Assembly (NCBI GenBank): GCA_965247705.1
Contig: CBDFHV010000080.1
Location: 62,001 to 126,000 of the forward strand
DNA length: 64,000 bases
Reading direction: 5' to 3'
From: CBDFHV01 sp965247705
Lineage (GTDB): Bacteria > Pseudomonadota > Alphaproteobacteria > Rhodospirillales > CAMCUA01
The notes under the pieces were generated by a model that saw only the letters and a program-made list of their open reading frames with translations, was not told the origin of the DNA and ran no database searches. This document shows positions 17,365-24,093 of the stretch, piece by piece (the first letter of the stretch is position 1; the number at the start of each line of letters is the position of its first letter). The position numbers and the translations under genes are program-made.

Positions 17365-17795
17365 CGTTCCTGCTGGACACCAACGTCATCAGCGAAACCG
17401 TCAAACGGCAGCCCGAAGGGCGCGTCCTTTCGTGGTTAAGCGATCAAGTCCCGAGCGATCTCTTCTTGACGTCCGTAACGATTGGCGAACTGGTGCGCGG
17501 CGCCCGTCGTCTCCACGACTGGGAGCGACGACAGCTCTTTGAGAAATGGATCGAAGACGATCTGGTGAACCAGTTCGAAGATCGCATTCTGCCCTTCGAT
17601 CACGCCGCCGCTCGCATCTGGGGACAGATCATGGGAGACGGAGATAGGGTCGGGCAGCCACGCCCTGCCGCGGACGCCCAGATCGCCGCGATCGCACGCC
17701 ATCACCGCCTCACGCTGGTGACGCGGAACATGAAGGACTTCGCGCCGCTGGACGTGCCGCTGTTCAATCCCTGGACGGACGATTCAACGTCGTGA
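17361..17795 (+). CDS. PIN-domain toxin (VapC family)
   Basis: A 144-residue PIN-domain protein, the usual size of VapC ribonuclease toxins. The acidic metal-binding residues are seen as the first Asp in FLLDTNVISE (residues 3-12), Glu in TIGELVRGARR (about 43), Asp in PAADAQIAAIA (about 103) and the last acidic cluster in LVTRNMKDF (about 122-130). All four positions look intact. It overlaps the upstream antitoxin gene by four bases. VapC enzymes cut tRNA or rRNA; the target here is unknown. Confidence 0.9.
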   Translation: MTFLLDTNVISETVKRQPEGRVLSWLSDQVPSDLFLTSVTIGELVRGARRLHDWERRQLFEKWIEDDLVNQFEDRILPFDHAAARIWGQIMGDGDRVGQPRPAADAQIAAIARHHRLTLVTRNMKDFAPLDVPLFNPWTDDSTS

Positions 17796-17854
17796 TGGAG
17801 TGGATCCTCCGAGGCGCAGATCTTGGGACCGCCTCCCGGCGGCAAACGACGCGC

Positions 17855-17906
17855 TTGAAACGACGCTCGTGTTCCTCGTATAATTCGAATTATACGAGGA
17901 ACACGA
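17855..17906 (+). promoter_or_regulatory. Promoter and 40-base perfect palindrome before phd-like antitoxin
   Basis: A strong promoter is visible: -35 TTGAAA at 17855-17860, an 18-base spacer, and -10 TATAAT at 17879-17884. Positions 17867-17906 form a perfect 40-base palindrome with its centre between 17886 and 17887 (half-site core CCTCGTATAATTC). It covers the -10 box, the expected start of transcription and the ribosome binding site GAGGAA, and stops at the base before the ATG. The arrangement fits tight autorepression by the antitoxin. Confidence 0.75.
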
Positions 17907-18173
17907 ATGGCTGAAGTCACGTCCACACAGTTCATCAGAACGCCGGGCGTCTATCAGGATCAGGCGCAACGGGAGCCGGTCATCGTCACCAAGCACAATC
18001 GCCAGCACACGGTGCTTCTGTCCGCGCAGGAATACCGCAGACTGAAGCGCCGCGACCGTGAGGTGTTTCGGGTCGGCGAACTCTCCGGCGCGGATGTCGC
18101 GGCGATTGCCGCGGTCGAAGCGCCGGAGGAAGCGACGGCATTCGATCACGAACTCAAAGGTGAAGATGGGTGA
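17907..18173 (+). CDS. Phd/YefM-like antitoxin
   Basis: An 88-residue protein resembling Phd/YefM antitoxins: the N-terminal half has the TSTQFIRTPGVYQDQA and VTKHNRQHTVLLSAQEYRRL segments of the dimerising DNA-binding fold, and the C-terminal 35 residues are acidic and probably disordered until bound to the toxin. The start is set by GAGGAA six bases upstream. Its TGA stop overlaps the GTG of the PemK-like gene by four bases (GTGA). Confidence 0.82.
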   Translation: MAEVTSTQFIRTPGVYQDQAQREPVIVTKHNRQHTVLLSAQEYRRLKRRDREVFRVGELSGADVAAIAAVEAPEEATAFDHELKGEDG

Positions 18174-18607
18174 GTTTGCCGACGCCGCGACCCGGCCTCG
18201 TCATCCGATACTCCTATCTGTGGGCGCGCGAGCACGATCAAGGACGTAAGGAAGGTGTCAAGAATCGCCCCTGCGCCGTGCTTCTCGCCACCCGCACGGA
18301 CGAAGGCGATCTTCGGGTCATCGTCCTTCCGATAACGCATACGCCGCCACATGACGCCGCAAGCACGATCGAAATCCCGGCGTCAACCAAGCGTCGCCTC
18401 GGTCTCGACAACGACCAATCATGGATCGTCCTGACGGAGGGAAACGCCTTCGCCTAGCCGGGGCCAGACCTTCGGTTCGCGCCGGATGGCGGGCCCGAAA
18501 GCATCGCCTTGGGCTTCCTGCCGGCTGGCTTGATCAACGCCATGCGGGACCGCTTCCTGGCGCTGCATGAGCGGAACAAAGCGCGGTTCGTGCCCCGAAC
18601 TGAATAG
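18170..18607 (+). pseudogene. PemK/MazF-like toxin with in-frame amber codon
   Basis: The frame from the GTG at 18170 encodes 95 residues (MSLPTPRPGLVIRYSYLW...) and meets TAG at 18455-18457. The same frame then stays open for 49 more codons to a TAG at 18605-18607, giving PGPDLRFAPDGGPESIAFG and ending ARFVPRTE. Related PemK-like proteins that I recall read through this point with a Trp before PGPDLR, so TGG to TAG is the simplest explanation. The truncated product lacks the C-terminal third, so the toxin is probably inactive. Readthrough or a sequence error are the alternatives. Confidence 0.72.
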
Positions 18608-18867
18608 TCGCCTGTGAGGTATCCCCTCGGGGCGATCAAGGCACGTGAGAGGGCCTCGAACCACCTCGGCGGGAGGGGGATGAGCCTGACGATTGGAACT
18701 GAATATCCGCCACCGTTCGGCGCTCGGTCACCTCCTCAACGATCTGAACTGAACTCAAGCACATTGTTCTTCGCACGTATTTCCCTGTCCTGCACTTGCT
18801 GTACGACCACAATCCAAGACCCTCCAAAATGCTCCTCGTTCCCCACAATTCATGCTAGTTTTTCCCC
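18608..18867. other. Intergenic region without recognised gene
   Basis: These 260 bases between the PemK-like gene and the small secreted repeat protein contain no coding frame I can support and no tRNA-like clover leaf. AT content rises towards 18780-18867, consistent with a promoter for the downstream gene, but no clear -35/-10 pair stands out. Confidence 0.4.
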
Positions 18868-19182
18868 ATGTGGAAACTGGGCACATCCGTTCTGACGACC
18901 CTTGCCGTCCTTCTGTTCATTGCCATTGGAGTCATTGCCATTGGAGGGGGTGGCACGGTGTCGGCGCAAGACACCTGCAACTGCCAAGGATATTCAGGTC
19001 CTGGCGGTCCGCAATACAGGGGTGCGGGAGGGGCAAGATTCGATGGTGCGGGTGGACCGGCATATGATGGACCAGGCGGTCCGGCATATTCCGGTCCAGG
19101 CGGCCCCTGCTATGCGGGTCCCGGCGGCCCTTGCTATTCGGGGCTAGGCGGCGGCGGGTCTTGTCCGGCAGTCTGCAAATAA
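18868..19182 (+). CDS. Small secreted YxGPGGPx-repeat protein
   Basis: A 104-residue protein with an N-terminal signal peptide (charged MWK, hydrophobic LTTLAVLLFIAIGVIAIG, likely cleaved after TVSAQ). The mature part has about seven tandem eight-residue repeats of the form YxGPGGPx, beginning after DTCNCQG. Two repeats end in Cys, and the tail is SCPAVCK, so the secreted part has six Cys that could form disulfides or bind metal. It has no enzyme motif. The Gly/Pro-rich repeat suggests an extended, collagen- or elastin-like surface or matrix peptide. The function is unknown. Its signal peptide and clear repeat periodicity argue that it is a real gene. Confidence 0.75.
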   Translation: MWKLGTSVLTTLAVLLFIAIGVIAIGGGGTVSAQDTCNCQGYSGPGGPQYRGAGGARFDGAGGPAYDGPGGPAYSGPGGPCYAGPGGPCYSGLGGGGSCPAVCK

Positions 19183-19290
19183 GACCCAATACTTAATAAT
19201 CTTTCATTTATTTTAGTCGTGTGATGTAGATGCCGAGGCAATGTCGTATTGACCGGATATCTAGACTTTAATCAATTCTCTCGCTAGTGT

Positions 19291-19306
19291 CCGGGAACGT
19301 TTCCGG
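19291..19306. promoter_or_regulatory. Inverted-repeat operator upstream of decayed antitoxin (copy 2)
   Basis: CCGGGAACGTTTCCGG ends three bases before the ATG at 19309 and matches the site at 17012-17027 except for two symmetric positions. It remains although the gene behind it is broken. Confidence 0.5.
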
Positions 19307-19308
19307 AT

Positions 19309-19580
19309 ATGGAGAGTGCTTTGAACACGACGTGATCAGCGAGCAGCGCCGGACGCCGGGTGGCACGGCACCGGGCAAAGACCGCGGCAAGTGGGGCACG
19401 GCGGGTCGAATTCACGATTCCGGCGCGCGGTACGCAACTGATCAAAGCAATCGCCAGCGCGTTAAGGAATGGCGGGCAGGAGGCTGAACGCATCCGTGCG
19501 CTTCTCAAGCCCATCCTCACCGCGAAGAAGGCCCGCACCGGTGCCGATCTGGTCGCCTTCCTTCGCGCGTCACCGGTAGG
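19309..19580 (+). pseudogene. Decayed paralogue of the 17041 antitoxin gene
   Basis: From ATG 19309 the frame reads MESALNTT and then meets TGA at 19333-19335; after the stop the same frame continues SASSAGRRVARHRAKTAA and stays homologous to the intact antitoxin at 17041 through RTGADLVAFLRASP at about 19575. The C-terminal end and the PIN toxin that should follow are missing; beyond about 19580 the DNA belongs to an unrelated minus-strand fragment. Initiation at GTG 19360 could still make a shortened protein. Confidence 0.65.
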
Positions 19581-19813
19581 GACGTGGCCCCAACGTGGAA
19601 CGCCCGCTCACCAACTACGGCACGAAACGCCCGCAAGATCACTTGCGGCGTATCGGGTATCGCATCGTCGCCCGTAAGCTCACGAATGCGAGCACCACTG
19701 ATCGCCGCCACTGGCGGAAGGACATGCAGGTCGATCATGCTCCGGAAGCTGTTGGAGCTCGGCCAAGCGGATTGTTCTTGCCGTTGTTTTCGGCGTCTGG
19801 CTTCACCCATCAT
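19517..19813 (-). CDS. Hypothetical protein, probably truncated (MGEARRR-type start)
   Basis: The frame begins MMGEARRRKQRQEQ and continues with a plausible folded segment, IDLHVLPPVAAISGARIREL and VILRAFRAVVGERAFHVG. After that, near 19584, the sequence becomes the antisense of the decayed antitoxin, so the natural C-terminus seems to be lost. I recognise MGEARRR-type small proteins as a loose group without a known role. Both edges suggest a recombination scar within the toxin-antitoxin island. Confidence 0.4.
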   Translation of the reverse strand: MMGEARRRKQRQEQSAWPSSNSFRSMIDLHVLPPVAAISGARIRELTGDDAIPDTPQVILRAFRAVVGERAFHVGATSLPVTREGRRPDRHRCGPSSR

Positions 19814-19827
19814 ACCTCTCCCCAAGT

Positions 19828-20358
19828 TCAGCTGAAGGCCGCGACCACGGTCTCGATGGGGAGAAACAGGGTTCGGCTGTCGGCAGGATATTCGATGAAT
19901 TCCGCGCACTTCATGTAGAAACGCTTCGCCGCATCGTCCTTGGCGTGGACGAGCACCGCCCCAATGCCGATGCTCTGTGAGGCGACCGCGATGCGGCGCA
20001 GGGCGTCTGAAAGAATGTCAGCGCCGAGTCCTTTGCCCGCATGGTCGCGGCTGACCGCGAGCCGCCCGATGACAGAGACCGGAACCGTATCCGGGGCGTT
20101 GCGCCGGACCTTGCCCGGCGCGGCCGAGCGTTCGACCGCACCGGCGGAGATGCAGAAATAGGCAACCACCCGGTTGCCCTCGCAGACGACATAGGTTCGT
20201 GAGAATCGGCTTTCATTCTTCGGAGCGCGATGCCTCAACCAGTCGTTTAGCGTCGGTTCGCCGCAGTCGAAGGCCGAGAGGTCATGTTCGACGGTCAGGG
20301 GAATGGGTGCCGAAAGTAGAGGATTAGACCCTTCTGGCTCGTGCGTTACCTCTCCCAT
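19828..20358 (-). CDS. GNAT acetyltransferase toxin (TacT-like)
   Basis: A 176-residue GNAT protein of the TacT/AtaT type, which acetylates aminoacyl-tRNA and blocks translation. The pattern is typical: PLTVEHDLSAFDCGEPTLNDWL near the N-terminus, SVIGRLAVSRDHAGKGLGADIL containing the acetyl-CoA loop (about residues 95-116), and the late AKRFYMKCAEF with the conserved Tyr of the family. It follows a DUF1778 antitoxin gene on the minus strand and overlaps its end by 13 bases. Confidence 0.88.
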   Translation of the reverse strand: MGEVTHEPEGSNPLLSAPIPLTVEHDLSAFDCGEPTLNDWLRHRAPKNESRFSRTYVVCEGNRVVAYFCISAGAVERSAAPGKVRRNAPDTVPVSVIGRLAVSRDHAGKGLGADILSDALRRIAVASQSIGIGAVLVHAKDDAAKRFYMKCAEFIEYPADSRTLFLPIETVVAAFS

Positions 20359-20699
20359 GCCGGAACTCGGCGCAGCAGCGACCGCAGCTTCGGTCCCGGT
20401 GCGGGAGGATTGTCGAGCGCGTGCACGAAGGAATCGTAGCGCTCGGGATCGAGCACAAAGAGCCGTTGGTCGAGCAGCACGTCGATCGCCTCCCGCCGGG
20501 CGCTCTCGATCATGAACTCGGTGCGCGTCTTTCCGAGGATCGCCGCCGCGTCGTCGATGAGCTGGCGGGTATGCGTCCCAATGCGCAGGTTGATGCTACC
20601 CTTCGTATCGGTGGTCGAAGGGCGATCCGCAATCGCCGTGGTCGCGGCCCCCAAGCTTTCCGAAGATGAAGAGCGGCTCTTTGACATGAGTGAGAACAT
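20346..20699 (-). CDS. DUF1778 ribbon-helix-helix antitoxin (TacA-like)
   Basis: A protein of up to 117 residues with the DUF1778 fold: INLRIGTHTRQLIDDAAAIL and GKTRTEFMIESARREA are the RHH strand and helices, and LVLDPERYDSFVHALDNPP is the toxin-neutralising tail. It precedes the GNAT toxin gene in the normal order for tacA-tacT modules. The start is ambiguous: ATG at 20699 or 20687. A TTGTA-TC-TACAA inverted repeat lies immediately upstream and may be part of the operator. Confidence 0.85.
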   Translation of the reverse strand: MFSLMSKSRSSSSESLGAATTAIADRPSTTDTKGSINLRIGTHTRQLIDDAAAILGKTRTEFMIESARREAIDVLLDQRLFVLDPERYDSFVHALDNPPAPGPKLRSLLRRVPAWER

Positions 20700-20831
20700 G
20701 CACTGTTGTATCTACAATGTCAATACGCATGGCTCCGCAACACGGGCTTCGACGGTCAATGGCAATATAGGCACCGCCTTGTATTTCCAACGAAATACCG
20801 CGCTGATACCCTTGATAACGTCCCCTTCCCC

Positions 20832-22382
20832 TCACTCCCACTCGATGGTCCCCGGCGGTTTCGAGGTGACGTCGTAGACCACCCGGTTGATGCCCTTCAC
20901 CTCGTTGATGATGCGGCTGGCGGTGGCGCTCAAGAAAGCGTGGTCGAAGGGGAACGAATCGGCGGTCATGCCGTCGGTGGAGGTCACGGCCCGAAGAGCG
21001 CAGACGTGTTCGTAGGTGCGGGCGTCCCCCATCACGCCCACGGTCTGCACCGGCAACAGCACGGCGAAGGCCTGCCAGATGGCGTCATAGAGCCCCGCCT
21101 TGCGAATCTCGTCCAGGTAGATGGCGTCGGCCCGGCGCAGGGTTTCCGCCTTTTCCCGGGTGATGGCGCCGGGAATGCGGATGGCCAGCCCCGGTCCCGG
21201 AAATGGGTGGCGGCCGACGAACACCTCGGGCAGGCCCAGTTCGCGGCCCAGGGCCCGCACCTCGTCCTTGAACAGCTCCCTCAGGGGCTCCACCAGGGCC
21301 ATGTTCATGCGCTCCGGCAGGCCGCCCACGTTGTGGTGGGACTTGATGGTCACCGACGGCCCGCCGGCGAAGGAGACGGATTCGATCACGTCCGGATAGA
21401 GGGTGCCTTGGGCGAGGAAATCCGCCCCACCGGCCTGGGCCGCTTCCTCCTCGAAGATGTCGATGAAGGTGGCGCCGATGATCTTGCGCTTGCGTTCCGG
21501 ATCGGTGACCCCGTCCAGCTTGGACAGGAACAACTCCCCCGCGTCCCGATGCACCAGGGGGATGTTGTAGTGGCCGCGGAATAGCTCGACCACATCACGG
21601 GGCTCGTCGTGCCGCATCAGGCCGGTGTCGACGAAGACGCAGGTGAGCCGAGGGCCCACCGCCTCGTGCAGCAGCAGCGCCGCGACCGACGAATCGACGC
21701 CCCCCGACAGCCCGCACAGCACCCGGCCCTCGCCCACCTGCTCGCGGATGCGGGTCACCGCCTGATCGCGGAAGGCGGCCATGGTCCAGTCCCCAGTGAG
21801 CCCGACCACGACCCGGGTGAAGTTGTCGAGCAGCCGGGCGCCGTCGGGGGTATGCACCACCTCGGGATGGAACTGCACCCCGTAGACCCGCCGTTCGTCG
21901 TTGGCGATGGCGGCGAAGGGGGCGCCGTCGGTGACGGCGACGACCCGGAAGCCGTCGGGCAGGGCGGTCACCCGGTCGCCATGGCTCATCCACACCTGAT
22001 GGCGCGACCCTTTGGGCCACAGGCCCTCGAACAGGGCGCAGTCGTCGATCACGTCGATGAAGGCGCGGCCGAATTCACGATGATCCGAGGCCTCCACCCG
22101 ACCGCCCAACTGGGAGACCAGGAGCTGTTCGCCATAGCAAATACCGAGGACCGGCACGCCCAAATCGAACACCGCGCCCGGCGCCCGGGGGGCGACCGAT
22201 TCGGTCACCGAGGAGGGCCCCCCGGAGAGAATCACCGCCGCCGGCGGGAACCGTTCCAGCAAGCCCGCATCCACCCGATCGAAGGGTTGAATCTCGCAGT
22301 AAACGCCGTTTTCCCGCACCCTGCGGGCGATAAGCTGGGTCACCTGGGAGCCGAAATCGACGATCAACACGCGCTCGGTCAT
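20832..22382 (-). CDS. guaA: GMP synthase (glutamine-hydrolysing)
   Basis: GuaA converts XMP to GMP with glutamine and ATP. The 516-residue protein has the class I glutamine amidotransferase domain first (nucleophile Cys in GICYGEQLL at about residue 83, His/Glu in VQFHPEVVH at about 170), then the ATP pyrophosphatase P-loop LSGGVDSSV (about 223) and the C-terminal dimerisation domain ending in KPPGTIEWE. Length and motifs are complete. It stands alone on the minus strand, next to the toxin-antitoxin island, with no guaB nearby. Confidence 0.97.
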   Translation of the reverse strand: MTERVLIVDFGSQVTQLIARRVRENGVYCEIQPFDRVDAGLLERFPPAAVILSGGPSSVTESVAPRAPGAVFDLGVPVLGICYGEQLLVSQLGGRVEASDHREFGRAFIDVIDDCALFEGLWPKGSRHQVWMSHGDRVTALPDGFRVVAVTDGAPFAAIANDERRVYGVQFHPEVVHTPDGARLLDNFTRVVVGLTGDWTMAAFRDQAVTRIREQVGEGRVLCGLSGGVDSSVAALLLHEAVGPRLTCVFVDTGLMRHDEPRDVVELFRGHYNIPLVHRDAGELFLSKLDGVTDPERKRKIIGATFIDIFEEEAAQAGGADFLAQGTLYPDVIESVSFAGGPSVTIKSHHNVGGLPERMNMALVEPLRELFKDEVRALGRELGLPEVFVGRHPFPGPGLAIRIPGAITREKAETLRRADAIYLDEIRKAGLYDAIWQAFAVLLPVQTVGVMGDARTYEHVCALRAVTSTDGMTADSFPFDHAFLSATASRIINEVKGINRVVYDVTSKPPGTIEWE

Positions 22383-22548
22383 GGGCTGCCTGTCGTGCGG
22401 CCAATGGGGACGCTAGAGCGGAGGCTTATACCCCACCTCGGGGTGGTAGGGGAGGATGCAGCTGTTGTCGAATCGCGCGTTCGTGCAGTCAGATCGGCCG
22501 GGGGCATGCTATGCTCGTGGTCCGTAGTCCCCTCGAGGAGACGATGCC

Positions 22549-22902
22549 ATGGCGCGTGCTTTCGTATTCCCCGTACTGGTCGCGGCGATGCTCTTGGGCG
22601 CCGCCGAGTCACGGGCCAAGGTGATTTACGACGGGGATTACTTCAACACCCTCTGTTCGAGCCGGGTCACGTCCCATATCCGGCTTTGCGAAGCCTACGT
22701 GACGACCGTCGCGCATGCCATGAACGGATCGCCCGTGGACGGCATTCGCGCCTGCGTGCCGGCTATCGGCCGGTCATGGGTCATGCTCAAGAACATCGCC
22801 GTGCAGTGGGTCGCGGAACGGCCGGAACACTGGGATTCGCCCGCCACAACCCTAATCGCCGCCGCGCTGGCGGACCACTTTCCCTGCAAATACGGCCAGT
22901 AG
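22549..22902 (+). CDS. Rap1a/Tai-like periplasmic protein
   Basis: A 117-residue exported protein: a signal peptide (MARAFVFPVLVAAMLLGAAESRA) and a mature part with the spaced Cys/Gly pattern of the Rap1a/Tai family (LC in NTLCSS, C in RLCEAY, C in IRACVPAIG, and FPCKYG at the end). Known Rap1a/Tai proteins are immunity factors against type VI secreted amidases, but no such effector gene is seen here, so the role is open. A GAGGAGA ribosome binding site precedes the start. Confidence 0.65.
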   Translation: MARAFVFPVLVAAMLLGAAESRAKVIYDGDYFNTLCSSRVTSHIRLCEAYVTTVAHAMNGSPVDGIRACVPAIGRSWVMLKNIAVQWVAERPEHWDSPATTLIAAALADHFPCKYGQ

Positions 22903-23031
22903 TACCAAGGGCACGACCAGCATCGGGAAGTTGGCGAGGCCAAGAACCCCAGCCGAAGCGATGGCACCTTCCGGTGAGGAACCGGCGCCTGGACGTGCGA
23001 TTTCGCCAAGGCGCCGGTGTTGCCCGCTCTC

Positions 23032-24021
23032 TTATCTGTTCGCGTCTTGTATTTGCTTGAGAATACTCGGGTCGATCGATTTGGCGAACTGCTCGTACAC
23101 CGGACCGATCTTGCTCGCGAACTGGTTGCGATCGGGGTACGTCACCTTAAGGCCGGCCTTCTTCATCTGCTCGATCGCGTTGGTGTTGTCCCGGCCAATT
23201 CGTTCGAGATTGGCCTTTTGACCCACCATCGCCGCCGCCGCGAGGATCTTCTGGTGCGCCGGCGAAAGCGCATTCCATTTCTCCAGATTCATCACCAGCA
23301 GATAGGCGGTATAGACATGATTTGTCAGGGCGATGCTCTTCGCTACCTCGAAGTGCTTGGCGTCGCGGGTACCCCAGGGCGTGCTGTCGACCGCATCGAT
23401 CGTTCCTTGCTGCAACCCGGTGTAGACCTCGGGCCACGCCATCGGTACCGGGTTGGCGCCGAAATTCCGCCAGCTGGTGACGTAGAGCTTGTTCTCGACA
23501 ACACGAATCTTTAGCCCCTTGACGTCGGCGATGCCGTTCACCGGAGTGACCCGCGACAGCAGGCTGCGCGGTCCGGAATCGCCGAAGGCAATTCCCTTCA
23601 GCCCTTTGGCGTTAAGGAGCCCCAGAAGACGCTGCCCGATCGGCCCGTTCAGCGTCTTGAACATGGTTGGCGAGTCCTTCCAGATGAACGGCAGTTCGGT
23701 CACACCGAAGTTGGGCTCGATCTGGGCGACGATCGGAGAGCCGGTCAGGGTGAGATCGAGCGTGCCTTGGCGGACGCTGGTCAACATTTCGGTCTCGCCG
23801 CCGAGCTGGCCCCGTTCGAACAGTTCGAGCACCAGCTGGCCGTTGCTCTGTTGCTTGACCGTTTCCGCCGCGGCCGTGGCGTAAACCCCGAGGGCCGAAT
23901 CCTTGGAAATGACGAAACCCAGCCTCAGGGTCGTCTGCGACATTCCTTCGGAAGCATTCAGTAACAGCGAGCACAGCAACCCCGCGCCCACAACAAGCGA
24001 CATCGATCTCATTCTTGACAT
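23032..24021 (-). CDS. TRAP transporter solute-binding protein (DctP family)
   Basis: A 329-residue periplasmic receptor with a signal peptide (MSRMRSMSLVVGAGLLCSLL, cleaved near MSQ). DctP features include the early strand TLRLGFVISKDSALG, the substrate-binding Arg region GLKIRVVENKLY (about residue 170) and the VPMAWPEVYTGLQQGTIDAV segment (about 194-213). It is the last gene of a dctQ-dctM-dctP operon, 72 bases after dctM. These importers use a sodium or proton gradient to take up organic acids; the neighbouring catabolic genes suggest the substrate is degraded locally. Confidence 0.92.
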   Translation of the reverse strand: MSRMRSMSLVVGAGLLCSLLLNASEGMSQTTLRLGFVISKDSALGVYATAAAETVKQQSNGQLVLELFERGQLGGETEMLTSVRQGTLDLTLTGSPIVAQIEPNFGVTELPFIWKDSPTMFKTLNGPIGQRLLGLLNAKGLKGIAFGDSGPRSLLSRVTPVNGIADVKGLKIRVVENKLYVTSWRNFGANPVPMAWPEVYTGLQQGTIDAVDSTPWGTRDAKHFEVAKSIALTNHVYTAYLLVMNLEKWNALSPAHQKILAAAAMVGQKANLERIGRDNTNAIEQMKKAGLKVTYPDRNQFASKIGPVYEQFAKSIDPSILKQIQDANR

Positions 24022-24093
24022 GGCATTTCCTCCCAGTTGTCGGTTTCAACCAAGCCTTTAGATACACCGTGCTTCTTCACGCATCAAATCGAG

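Noticed and set aside
18170..19335. Stop-codon recoding in the toxin-antitoxin island (TAG and TGA both in frame)
   Set aside because: Two different stop codons in decaying modules are more simply explained by mutation; all core genes use normal stops.
20699..20723. Promoter with TTGACA at 20718-20723 (minus strand) for the DUF1778 antitoxin
   Set aside because: The distance to the ATG at 20699 is too short for a normal -10 and leader; it could only work if the start is at 20687 or later.
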